A stretch of 64,000 bases of DNA from Streptomyces sp. A1277 (GTDB lineage: Bacteria > Actinomycetota > Actinomycetes > Streptomycetales > Streptomycetaceae), in the NCBI RefSeq assembly GCF_004795015.1, contig NZ_SSBI01000011.1, positions 1-64,000 of the forward strand, given 5' to 3'. The notes beneath the pieces were generated by a model. That model did no database searches. It was not told the origin of the DNA and saw nothing but the letters and a program-made list of their open reading frames with translations. The position numbers and the translations under genes are program-made. Shown here piece by piece: positions 1-7,427 of this stretch (the stretch's first letter is position 1; each line of letters begins with the position of its first letter).

Positions 1-222
1 CGCCGCCCGGACCGGTTCCGCGGCGGCGGTCGCGAGCACGGCGGCCCGGACCCCGTCCAGCAGCGGTGCCGCGGCCCCCCGACCGCGTACCGCCGCCGAC
101 ACCCGCTCCGCGCAGCCGGCACAGGACTCGACGTGCTTCTCCAGGGACCAGGCGTCCGTCTCGGGGGCCGTGCCCGCGGCGTACCGCTGGGCCAGGTGGT
201 CCGCCACGTGCCAGGCCGTCAT
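1..222 (-). CDS. anti-sigma factor with zinc-finger motif, partial (cut by window edge)
   Basis: The reading frame starts at an ATG at 222 and runs off the left edge, so only about the first 74 residues are visible. Near residues 30-37 there is a His-x3-Cys-x2-Cys motif (HVESCAGC), the signature of zinc-binding anti-sigma (ZAS) domains that hold a partner ECF sigma factor inactive. The start codon overlaps the stop of the upstream sigma-factor gene (ATGA), so the two are translationally coupled, which fits a sigma/anti-sigma pair. An Ala/Val-rich stretch follows the finger; whether a membrane segment comes after it cannot be seen. The pairing is inferred from motif and position. Confidence 0.8.
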   Translation of the reverse strand, partial: MTAWHVADHLAQRYAAGTAPETDAWSLEKHVESCAGCAERVSAAVRGRGAAAPLLDGVRAAVLATAAAEPVRAA

Positions 223-821
223 GCCCTGCCTCCCAGGGGGCCGTTCTCCACGACCAGCCGGTCCAGTGCGGCCCGCAGTTCACGCCGGGCCCGCAGCGCA
301 CGGGTCTTGACCGTGCCCTCCGGTATGCCGAGCAGCCGGGCGGCCTCCCGGGTCGTCAGCCCGTCGACGACCGTCGCCCGCAGGACCTCCCTGAGTTCGG
401 GCGAGATCCGGTCGAGCGCGGCGCCCACATCCCCGTACTCCAGACCGGCCAGGACCCGGTCCTCGGCGGACGGCACGGGGGCGGCCCACTGCGCACCGCC
501 CACGTGTTCGGCCGCCGCCGCGCGTTCCGTGCGGGCCCGGGTCCGCTGCGCGTCGACCAGCCGCCGGGCGGCGATCACCCAGAGCCAGCCCCCGGCCTCG
601 GCCCCCCGGTGCGCACCGGCGGAACGCCAGACCGTCACGAAGGTGTCCTGCACGACCTCCCGTACGGTCTCGGCGTCCGGGCACCGGCGGTTCAGCCGGG
701 CCAGCAGCCAGCCGGCGTGCCGGTCGTAGAACGCGGCCAGGGCGGTCGTGTCCCCCTGGGCGACGGCACGCAGAAGCGCCTCGTCGCTCCGGTCGTCCCC
801 CGAGGGGCGCAAGTGGCTCAC
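219..821 (-). CDS. ECF-type RNA polymerase sigma factor
   Basis: A 200-residue protein of normal size for ECF sigma factors. Region 2 lies around residues 14-80 (DEALLRAVAQGD, then a VVQDTFVTVWR stretch that binds core polymerase and the -10 element). Region 4 lies around residues 135-190, with a helix-turn-helix (LTTREAARLLGIPEGTVKTR) that reads the -35 element. The start is a GTG at 821, preceded by a purine-rich AGAGGGG that sits very close to the start. The stop overlaps the anti-sigma start, so the two genes form one operon. It is transcribed divergently from lon. The stimulus it answers to cannot be told from the sequence. Confidence 0.93.
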   Translation of the reverse strand: MSHLRPSGDDRSDEALLRAVAQGDTTALAAFYDRHAGWLLARLNRRCPDAETVREVVQDTFVTVWRSAGAHRGAEAGGWLWVIAARRLVDAQRTRARTERAAAAEHVGGAQWAAPVPSAEDRVLAGLEYGDVGAALDRISPELREVLRATVVDGLTTREAARLLGIPEGTVKTRALRARRELRAALDRLVVENGPLGGRA

Positions 822-1180
822 ACCCCTCTATCGGAGGCCGGGCGCCGACCGGTTCACGCCAGGGGATGTCCGGCGTGGAGGCGGCCGATGCGCCCCGGGT
901 CAGGGCGCGGAGCCGATCACCCAGTCGCGCGGTTCAGGGGCGGGGCGCAAGGGTCCCGCGCGGGCGTCCGACGCCCACGCGCCCTTGTGTCTCTCCCTGA
1001 TCGTGCCGAGTCCCCGCATCGTGGCAGCCGGCACTGACAACCGGCGGGGCCAGCGGTGGCGGGCGGGTCTCACCGGCCGTTCGGCCCCTGATCGCTCAGA
1101 GCGAACACGGTTCGGGGAACATTGAGCGGCTCAGCAGCATTGAGTCTTCATAGCTCAACTTGACTGCCGAAGGGGAGATC
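822..1180. other. divergent intergenic region, ECF sigma gene / lon
   Basis: A 359-base divergent promoter region. The lon-proximal end holds the HAIR operator (1140-1158) and an additional TTGAG half-site at 1122-1126. A purine-rich ribosome-binding site for lon sits at 1170-1177. On the sigma-gene side there is an inverted repeat (CACGCC...GGCGTG, about 855-877). I see no convincing coding sequence. Confidence 0.6.
1140..1158. promoter_or_regulatory. HAIR operator (HspR binding site) upstream of lon
   Basis: TTGAG at 1140-1144 and CTCAA at 1154-1158 are separated by nine bases. This is exactly the spacing and half-site sequence of the HspR-associated inverted repeat (CTTGAGT-N7-ACTCAAG). 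It lies 22 bases before the lon start codon. A further TTGAG half-site occurs 18 bases upstream. HspR repression of lon is established in Streptomyces, so heat-shock derepression is the expected control. Confidence 0.85.
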
Positions 1181-3601
1181 ATGGCTACTGAGTCCAACGC
1201 CGTCACACCGCTCACCCTGCCCGTGCTGCCACTCGACGACGAGGTCGTGCTGCCGGGGATGGTGGTGCCTCTGGACCTGTCCGACACCGAGGTGCGCGCC
1301 GCCGTGGAGGCCGCGCAGGCCGCCGCCCGGGAGGGCGGGGGCAAGCCCGAGGTGCTGCTCGTCCCGCGCATCGACGGGACCTACACCGGGATCGGTGTCC
1401 TCGGGACCGTGGAGCAGGTCGGACGGCTCTCCGACGGCGATCCCGGCGCCCTGATCCGCGGCCGCGACCGGGTCAGGATCGGAGCGGGCACCAGCGGACC
1501 GGGCGCCGCGCTCTGGGTGGAAGGGGTCCGGGTCGACGTCTCCGTCCCCGAGCCCGTCCCCGGGGCCGTCGCCGAACTGGTCAAGGAGTACAAGGCGCTC
1601 GCCACCAGCTGGCTGAAGAAGCGCGGCGCCTGGCAGGTCGTGGACCGGGTCCAGCAGATCGAGGGCGTCTCCGCGCTCGCCGACAACTCCGGGTACTCGC
1701 CCTTCCTCACCACCGCCCAGAAGGTGCGGCTGCTGGAGACCACCGACCCGGTCGCCCGGCTGAAGCTCGCCATCCAGTGGCTCGGCGAACACCTCGCCGA
1801 GCAGGATGTCGCCGAGTCCATCGCCAAGGACGTCCAGGAGGGCGTCGACAAGCAGCAGCGCGAATTCCTGCTGCGGCGCCAGCTCGACGCCGTACGCAAG
1901 GAGCTCTCCGAACTCAACGGCGACCCGGAGGACGAGTCCGACGACTACCGGGCCCGCGTCGAGGCCGCCGATCTGCCCGAGCACGTCCGCGAGGCCGCGC
2001 TCAAGGAGGTCGACAAGCTGGAGCGCGCCTCCGACCAGAGCCCCGAGGGCTCCTGGATCAGGACCTGGCTCGACACCGTCCTGGAGCTGCCGTGGACCGA
2101 GCGCACCGAGGACGCGTACGACATCAAGGGCGCCCAGGAGATCCTGGACGCCGAGCACGCCGGGCTCCAGGACGTGAAGGAGCGCATCACCGAGTACCTG
2201 GCGGTGCGCAAGCGGCGTGCCGACAGGGGACTGGGTGTCGTCGGCGGGCGTCGCGGCGGCGCCGTGCTGGCCCTCGTCGGGCCGCCCGGGGTCGGGAAGA
2301 CCTCGCTGGGCGAGAGCGTCGCGCACGCCATGGGCCGCAAGTTCGTCCGCGTCGCGCTCGGCGGTGTCCGGGACGAGGCGGAGATCCGCGGCCACCGTCG
2401 TACGTACGTCGGGGCGCTGCCCGGACGCATCGTCCGGGCGATCAAGGAGGCCGGTTCGATGAACCCGGTCGTCCTGCTGGACGAGATCGACAAGGTCGGC
2501 TCCGACTTCCGGGGCGACCCGGCCGCCGCCCTCCTCGAAGTGCTCGACCCGGCGCAGAACCACACCTTCCGCGACCACTACCTGGAGGTCGAGCTCGACC
2601 TCAGCGACGTCGTCTTCCTCGCCACCGCCAACGTCCTGGAGGCCATCCCGGAGGCGCTGCTCGACCGGATGGAGCTGGTCAGGCTCGACGGCTACACCGA
2701 GGACGAGAAGGTCGTCATCGCCCGCGACCACCTGCTCCCGCGCCAGCTGGAGCGGGCCGGACTGGAGAAGGACGAGGTCACCCTCGACGAGTCGGCGCTG
2801 CGCAAGCTGGCCGGCGAGTACACCCGGGAGGCCGGCGTCCGGAACCTGGAGCGGGCCGTCGCCCGGCTGCTGCGCAAGGTCGCGGCCCAGAGCGAACTGG
2901 GCGACCGCGAGCTGCCGTTCACGGTGACCGAGGACGACCTGCGCGGTCTCATCGGCCGCCCGCACCACGTCCCCGAGTCCGCCCAGGACCCGGCCGAGCG
3001 CCGGACCGCGGTGCCGGGTGTGGCGACCGGGCTCGCGGTGACCGGGGCCGGCGGTGACGTGCTCTTCGTGGAGGCGTCGCTCGCCGACCCGGAGACCGGG
3101 GCGTCCGGACTGACCCTCACCGGCCAGCTCGGCGACGTCATGAAGGAGTCCGCGCAGATCGCGCTGAGCTTCCTGCGGTCGCACGGCGCGGAACTGGAAC
3201 TGCCGGTCGCGGACCTCAAGGACCGCGGGGCGCACATCCACTTCCCGGCGGGCGCGGTGCCGAAGGACGGCCCGAGCGCGGGCATCACCATGACGACCGC
3301 GCTGGCCTCACTGCTCTCCGGGCGGCTGGTCCGCACGGACGTGGCGATGACCGGTGAGGTCTCGCTGACCGGGCGGGTGCTGCCGATCGGCGGGCTGAAG
3401 CAGAAGCTGCTGGCCGCGCACCGCGCGGGCATCACCACCGTGGTGATCCCCAAGCGGAACGAGGCCGACCTGGACGACGTCCCGGCCGAGGTGCTGGAGA
3501 CCCTGGAGGTCCACCCGGTCACCGACGTCCGCCAGGTGCTGGAGATCGCCCTCGCCCCGGCCTCGGCCCCGGCGGAGCGGAGGATTCCGGCCGCGGCGTA
3601 G
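1181..3601 (+). CDS. lon: ATP-dependent Lon protease
   Basis: An 806-residue cytoplasmic AAA+ serine protease that degrades misfolded and regulatory proteins. In order: the LON substrate-binding N domain (about residues 10-200), the AAA module with Walker A GPPGVGKTS and a Walker B LLDEIDK, and the C-terminal protease domain with the Ser-Lys dyad, Ser699 in PKDGPSAG and Lys742 in GGLKQKLLAA. The ATG at 1181 is chosen because AAGGGGAG lies at 1170-1177; an in-frame TTG at 1160 would start inside the HAIR/promoter region. Length and motifs are intact. It is the only gene in its transcription unit and is followed by a hairpin terminator. Confidence 0.98.
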   Translation: MATESNAVTPLTLPVLPLDDEVVLPGMVVPLDLSDTEVRAAVEAAQAAAREGGGKPEVLLVPRIDGTYTGIGVLGTVEQVGRLSDGDPGALIRGRDRVRIGAGTSGPGAALWVEGVRVDVSVPEPVPGAVAELVKEYKALATSWLKKRGAWQVVDRVQQIEGVSALADNSGYSPFLTTAQKVRLLETTDPVARLKLAIQWLGEHLAEQDVAESIAKDVQEGVDKQQREFLLRRQLDAVRKELSELNGDPEDESDDYRARVEAADLPEHVREAALKEVDKLERASDQSPEGSWIRTWLDTVLELPWTERTEDAYDIKGAQEILDAEHAGLQDVKERITEYLAVRKRRADRGLGVVGGRRGGAVLALVGPPGVGKTSLGESVAHAMGRKFVRVALGGVRDEAEIRGHRRTYVGALPGRIVRAIKEAGSMNPVVLLDEIDKVGSDFRGDPAAALLEVLDPAQNHTFRDHYLEVELDLSDVVFLATANVLEAIPEALLDRMELVRLDGYTEDEKVVIARDHLLPRQLERAGLEKDEVTLDESALRKLAGEYTREAGVRNLERAVARLLRKVAAQSELGDRELPFTVTEDDLRGLIGRPHHVPESAQDPAERRTAVPGVATGLAVTGAGGDVLFVEASLADPETGASGLTLTGQLGDVMKESAQIALSFLRSHGAELELPVADLKDRGAHIHFPAGAVPKDGPSAGITMTTALASLLSGRLVRTDVAMTGEVSLTGRVLPIGGLKQKLLAAHRAGITTVVIPKRNEADLDDVPAEVLETLEVHPVTDVRQVLEIALAPASAPAERRIPAAA

Positions 3602-3649
3602 GTGCCACGGCGTGACGGGCGCGGCAGCACGGACGTGGCCGGTACGGGC

Positions 3650-3681
3650 GGTCCGCCTTCCCCTCGCGGGGGAGGCGGGCC
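3650..3681. terminator. hairpin terminator between convergent lon and deacetylase genes
   Basis: A 14-base stem (GGTCCGCCTTCCCC pairing with GGGGGAGGCGGGCC, two G-U pairs) closes a TCGC loop. It lies 49 bases after the lon stop and 52 bases from the stop of the convergent deacetylase gene. It probably serves both directions. It has no U-tract, as is common in Streptomyces. Confidence 0.7.
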
Positions 3682-3732
3682 GTTCCGCGTACGTGAGGAA
3701 AAGGCTCGGGCCGTTCCGCGCGCAGCCCGGAA

Positions 3733-4497
3733 CTACGGGCGGTAGATGGTCCCCGGGACCGGCTCGGCGGGCGCCATCAGCTGGGGCACCGTCACGAAGG
3801 TGTAGCCCTGCTTCTTCAGCGCGTCGATGATGCCGGGCACCGCGGGCACCGTGCCCTTGTAGATGTCGTGCAGCAGGATGATGCCGTCCTTGCTCGCCTG
3901 GTCGAGTATCCGCTTCTTGATCAACGCGGAGTCGGTCGTCGAGTAGTCCTTGGCGGTGGCGCTCCACAGGATCTGGGAGAGGCCGAGGTCCTTGCTGATC
4001 CCCGAGACGGTGTCGTCGGTGCGGCCCTGCGGCGGGCGCATCAGCCGCGGCTTCTTGCCGGTGATCGCCGCTATCGCGTCCTGCGTCTTCTCCAGCTCGG
4101 CCCGTATCTCGGCGGGCTTCTTGTCCGTGAGGATCTCGTGCGACCAGGTGTGGTTGGCGATCTCGTGCCCCTCGGCCGCGAGCCGGCGGACGGTGTCGGG
4201 GTGCTTCTTCACGTGGTTCTTGCCGAGCAGGAAGAACGTCGCGTGGACCTTCTTCTCCTTGAGGATGTCCAGCAGATGGGGTGTGTCCTCGCCCGGGCCA
4301 GCGTCGAAGGTCAGCGCTATGCACTTGGCCTTGCGGCAGTCGACAGGGCCGAACGAGCCCTTGGCGTCCGAGCCGGCGTCGGCGCGCGCGGAGCCGGGCG
4401 CGGTGGTCTCCATCGAGCAGCCGCTCAGCGTCAGCGTGAGCGCAGTCACAAGGGCGACGGCCAACCCCGTACCGATCGACTTCGTCCTACTGGGCAC
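3733..4497 (-). CDS. lipoprotein polysaccharide deacetylase (NodB/CE4 family)
   Basis: A 254-residue protein. The N-terminus is a lipoprotein signal (hydrophobic core, then LTLSGC; Cys27 would be lipidated), so the enzyme should sit on the outer face of the membrane. The CE4 fold follows: TFDAGP (catalytic-base Asp65), HTWSH (His116 and His120, metal ligands), RPPQG and LLHD. The second Asp of the usual TFDDGP motif, a metal ligand, is Ala66. Likely substrates are peptidoglycan or another N-acetylated cell-wall glycan. The GTG at 4497 was chosen because GAGGGAG lies about ten bases upstream; a longer frame from 4560 would start inside the promoter palindrome region. Its promoter carries a perfect palindrome. 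Confidence 0.9.
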   Translation of the reverse strand: MPSRTKSIGTGLAVALVTALTLTLSGCSMETTAPGSARADAGSDAKGSFGPVDCRKAKCIALTFDAGPGEDTPHLLDILKEKKVHATFFLLGKNHVKKHPDTVRRLAAEGHEIANHTWSHEILTDKKPAEIRAELEKTQDAIAAITGKKPRLMRPPQGRTDDTVSGISKDLGLSQILWSATAKDYSTTDSALIKKRILDQASKDGIILLHDIYKGTVPAVPGIIDALKKQGYTFVTVPQLMAPAEPVPGTIYRP

Positions 4498-4633
4498 GGT
4501 TGGCCACTCCCTCGCGTGAACGGCCGTACTGGTGTGCGACCTGGAGCGGCGACTATACATGTGGCGTATACACCCAGTGTATAGCGGGGGGTGTTCCGCG
4601 AAGCGCCTGTCCGGTCGGGGGCGTGGACGCGAC
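4498..4633. promoter_or_regulatory. deacetylase promoter with perfect palindromic operator (4567-4583)
   Basis: TATACAC and GTGTATA form perfect 7-base arms around CCA at 4567-4583, in an A/T-rich island unlike its surroundings. On the minus strand a TATAGT hexamer at 4552-4557 looks like a -10 element, so the palindrome would lie in or just upstream of the -35 region, where a dimeric repressor could block polymerase. A related partial repeat (CTATACA/TGTATAG) spans 4553-4584. The regulator is unknown. Confidence 0.6.
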
Positions 4634-4665
4634 GGAGCCCGGCGACGGGATGCGTCACCGGGCCC
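4634..4665. terminator. hairpin terminator after the GH25 muramidase gene
   Basis: GGAGCCCGGCGACG pairs with the downstream TGCGTCACCGGGCCCC arm around a short GGA loop. It lies about 20 bases after the stop of the minus-strand muramidase gene and separates it from the deacetylase gene. Confidence 0.65.
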
Positions 4666-4686
4666 CGCTGGGCGGGAAGGGCGCTT

Positions 4687-5529
4687 CTAGCCGTTGGCCA
4701 GTGCCTGTACGCGGTCGAGGGCGCCGTTGAAGTGGTTGTGGTCACCCACCGTCGGGCCGGACGAGGTGTACTGCCAGATCGTGTAGAAGCCCCAGCCGGC
4801 CGGGAGCTCGCCGACCGTGGAGTTGTAACGGGCCACCCACAGCGGATTGGTGGTGGCGAAGCCCGCGTTGTTGCCCGTGCAGTCCTTCCACCAGCTGGTC
4901 GCGGTGTAGATGACCGCGTCCCGCCCGGTGCGCGCCCTGTACGTGTTCACGAAGTCACGGATCCACGCGACCATCTGGGCCGCGGTCTTGCCGTAGCACT
5001 GCGCCCCGTACGGGTTCCACTCGATGTCGAGCACCCCCGGCAGGGTCTTGCCGTCCCTGGACCAGCCGCCCCCGTGGTCCACGAAGTAGTTGGCCTGGAC
5101 CGCGCCGCTCGTGGTGTCGGGTGTCGCGAAGTGGTACGAGCCGCGGATCATCCCCACGTTGTACGAGCCGTTGTACTGCTGGGCGAAGGAGGGGTTCGTG
5201 TAGTACGTGCCCTCGGTGGCCTTGGTGTAGGCCCACTTGACGCCGCTGTTCCAGAGCGTCGACCAGGCGACGTTTCCCTGGTAGCTGGCGACGTCCACGC
5301 CCTCGGTCTGAGCGGCGCGGGTGCCGATCGGCAGGCCGCCCCGGCCGTCGTGGGCGACGACGCCCATGCCCATGGTGGCGGTGCCGCGGGCGGGCGCGGT
5401 GGGGCTCCCGGTCGCCGCGTTCGATGCGCCGGGCAGGGCGACGAGGAGCGAGAGGGCTGCGAGCAGAGTGCCCGCCGCCGCGAAGCGGGAGCGACGGGTC
5501 TTCTTGGAGCCGGATCTGTGCACGGGCAT
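4687..5529 (-). CDS. secreted GH25 muramidase (lysozyme M1-like)
   Basis: A 280-residue exported enzyme expected to cut the MurNAc-GlcNAc bond of peptidoglycan. Residues 1-38 are a Sec-type signal peptide (basic KKTRRSR, hydrophobic core, cleavage near ASNA-AT). The GH25 barrel starts with EGVDVASYQG (about residue 76) and contains the catalytic Asp-x-Glu of LDIEWNPY. It ends with YTIWQYTSSG and the D-x-N/D motif near the C-terminus. No separate cell-wall-binding domain is present. The ATG at 5529 has a good GGAGG site nine bases upstream. The promoter region contains the inverted repeat GGCATGTC-N8-GACATGCC. It could act in growth, autolysis or competitor killing. Confidence 0.93.
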   Translation of the reverse strand: MPVHRSGSKKTRRSRFAAAGTLLAALSLLVALPGASNAATGSPTAPARGTATMGMGVVAHDGRGGLPIGTRAAQTEGVDVASYQGNVAWSTLWNSGVKWAYTKATEGTYYTNPSFAQQYNGSYNVGMIRGSYHFATPDTTSGAVQANYFVDHGGGWSRDGKTLPGVLDIEWNPYGAQCYGKTAAQMVAWIRDFVNTYRARTGRDAVIYTATSWWKDCTGNNAGFATTNPLWVARYNSTVGELPAGWGFYTIWQYTSSGPTVGDHNHFNGALDRVQALANG

Positions 5530-5820
5530 TGCGTGCCTCCGAGGCTTCAGTGGGGGGATCTGCTGACCCGGGGGGCGCCGCGTGGCGACCCCGGAGGCAT
5601 GTCATGGTGTGGACATGCCATGTATGACGCTACGCACGTAGACCCGTGTGACGGAAGAGGGTTTGGGCTGTGCCGTTGGTCTACTCCTGCGAAATACTGG
5701 GCGAGCTGCGGCGATGACCGCCGGCGGAAGAAACTTTCAGCGGCAGGAAAGCTCATGAGGGGTGTTGACGTGCACGGGAGCGAAAGCGGACGTGAACCCG
5801 GCGCAACCGGAGGAAGTGGT
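5530..5820. promoter_or_regulatory. divergent promoter region with 24-bp inverted repeat (5596-5619)
   Basis: GGCATGTC (5596-5603) and GACATGCC (5612-5619) form perfect 8-base arms with an 8-base spacer, about 70 bases upstream of the muramidase start and about 200 bases upstream of the MarR gene. The size and symmetry suit a dimeric regulator; the adjacent MarR protein is one candidate. Otherwise nothing recognisable was found in the region. Confidence 0.5.
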
Positions 5821-6252
5821 GTGGACCACGAATTTCTCGCCCTGGAGCTGGAGTTGGCCGTCTTCCTGCGGCGCGCGCGGGCGAATTCCGGCGAGATGGC
5901 GCGCGAGGTGCACCCCGAGCTGGAGGCCGCCGCGTACGGCCTGTTCGTACGCCTGGAATCCGCCGGGCAGCAGCGGGCCACCGACCTCGCGTCGTACTTC
6001 GGCGTCGGCAAGGCCACCATGAGCCGTCAACTCCGCGCCCTGGAAGCCCTCGGACTGGTGGCGCGGGAGCCCGATCCGGCCGACGGGCGCGCATTCCTCG
6101 TCCGCCTCACCGAGGAGGGCCTCGCCCGCTTCCGCAGCGTCCGCGACGCGCGCCGCGACCGCTATGTGCGCAAGCTCGCCGACTGGGACCGCGCCGAGGT
6201 CGCGGAACTGGCCCGGCTGCTGCACCACTTGAACGCCCGCGCCGAGGACTGA
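5821..6252 (+). CDS. MarR-family transcriptional regulator
   Basis: A 143-residue winged-helix regulator. The recognition region is ATDLASYFGVGKATMSRQLR followed by a wing with the typical D-x-R motif (PADGRAFLVRLTEEG). The helices at both ends (FLALELELAVFLRR and the LARLLHHL C-terminus) would form the dimer interface. The GTG at 5821 is preferred because GGAGGA lies at 5809-5814 and the resulting length is normal for MarR. An upstream in-frame ATG at 5755 (165 aa) with AGGAAAG is possible. It is divergent from the muramidase gene, so autoregulation through 5596-5619 is plausible but unproven. Ligand unknown. Confidence 0.88.
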   Translation: MDHEFLALELELAVFLRRARANSGEMAREVHPELEAAAYGLFVRLESAGQQRATDLASYFGVGKATMSRQLRALEALGLVAREPDPADGRAFLVRLTEEGLARFRSVRDARRDRYVRKLADWDRAEVAELARLLHHLNARAED

Positions 6253-6289
6253 CGGTGACCGGCGGCCGCCCCGCCGCCCCCGGACCGCC

Positions 6290-7075
6290 TCACAGCCGCG
6301 CGTAGACCGCCGTCGCGTCGTCGTGCGTCTTGCCGCGCCGCAGGTGCTTACGCTCCGTGTCCGCCTCCTCCAGGGCCCGGACCCGGTCGATCAGCGCCTG
6401 CGGCCCCTCCTTGTCCAGGACTCCGAGGCAGTCCGCCCAGTCGCCCTCGCCGAACATCTCCGTCCAGCGGCTCGCCCCGTCCGTCATCGCCGCCAGCGCC
6501 CGCACCTCCGTGCGCGGCGTCCGCCCGGTGACCGCGCGCTCCGCCACGGCCGGGTCGGCGGCGGCCGTGAAGAAGCCGCCCTCCTTGTTCCGCGCCCGGG
6601 CATCGGCCACCGCTTCCGAGACCAGGAACTCCGGCGCCAGCCGGTCGAGCCGGTCGTCCAGCACCGCGCGTACACCCCCGCCGGGCGACTCGAACAGCAG
6701 CACCGAATCGGACAGCACCAGGTGCTCGACCTCGGCCTCGTCCCAACGCACCATGACGACGGTTGCCTGTGGCGTACGCACGTGAGAAAGGTCACACAGG
6801 GAGTGGTGGCTGTCCGCGGTGTGCCGGATGGACTGCGCCAGGACCTCCCGCAAAGTCAGATCCCGCCGCGAACCGGACAGTTCGACCAGAGCCCCGCCCA
6901 GCCTCGCGGTGAACCAGGGAACCGAGTGCACACAACCGTCGTCGCCCCGCGGAGGCGTGACACCGTCGAGCAGCACCAGTCCTCCGCCCTGACCGGAAGC
7001 GGGAAGGACCGTGGCGGTCCAGTCCTCGTTCGGGCGTCCGGGCGTGCCGGCGGCGGTAGCGAGTTCGATACGCAT
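6290..7075 (-). CDS. PP2C-like phosphatase-fold protein
   Basis: A 261-residue protein. Acidic motifs in PP2C order suggest a metal-dependent phosphatase fold: PNEDW near the N-terminus, LLDGVTPPRGDDGC around residue 38, AMTDGASR around residue 190 and THDDATAV at the C-terminus. These would supply the Asp residues that bind two metal ions. It has no signal peptide or membrane segment, so it is probably cytoplasmic. The start was taken as the ATG at 7075 (MRIEL); the upstream frame to 7204 lacks conservation-like character, and the ribosome-binding site (GGCGGC) is weak. It is transcribed alone, divergent from the conservon. Substrate unknown; activity inferred from motifs only. Confidence 0.75.
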   Translation of the reverse strand: MRIELATAAGTPGRPNEDWTATVLPASGQGGGLVLLDGVTPPRGDDGCVHSVPWFTARLGGALVELSGSRRDLTLREVLAQSIRHTADSHHSLCDLSHVRTPQATVVMVRWDEAEVEHLVLSDSVLLFESPGGGVRAVLDDRLDRLAPEFLVSEAVADARARNKEGGFFTAAADPAVAERAVTGRTPRTEVRALAAMTDGASRWTEMFGEGDWADCLGVLDKEGPQALIDRVRALEEADTERKHLRRGKTHDDATAVYARL

Positions 7076-7427
7076 GCCGCCAGTCTGCACGATGCCTTCA
7101 CCTGGCCTGCACGGCATCGGGATTGGTGCGTACCAGCAGGTCAGACGGGCAGGAGGGGCGGAAGGAATCACTCCGCCCCGGGATGCGGGCGGGCATCCTG
7201 CCAAAGCCTGCCCGGAAGTTCCAGCCGGTGTCCACGGGTGGCGCCGGAGCCCGGCGGGGAGACTTGTTCGCCAACTCCGGAGTGATGTTCACTCGTTCGA
7301 GTGGCGGAGCGGTTGATGCGCGCCCCCTCCGCAAAAGCACTGGAATGGTCGGAAGCCGTACCAGGGGGCGGGGCGCTCGTTCATGTGACCGTGCGTCACC
7401 TCTGCTTCAAGGGCGGACGAGTCAAGA
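7076..7427. promoter_or_regulatory. divergent promoter region, PP2C-like gene / conservon, with short palindrome
   Basis: This 352-base region contains the perfect palindrome CACTCG-TT-CGAGTG at 7290-7303 and a GTGAC-N5-GTCAC repeat at 7385-7399. Either could be an operator for the conservon. No convincing gene is present. Confidence 0.45.

Noticed and set aside
4591..6252. A 553-codon open frame ending in the MarR gene
   Set aside because: Most of it lies antisense to the well-supported GH25 muramidase gene. Only the last 143 codons, with their own GGAGGA site, look real.
7385..7399. GTGAC-N5-GTCAC as a Crp binding site before the conservon
   Set aside because: The half-site spacing is one base off the Crp pattern (GTGA-N6-TCAC would be needed), so it is mentioned only as a generic repeat.
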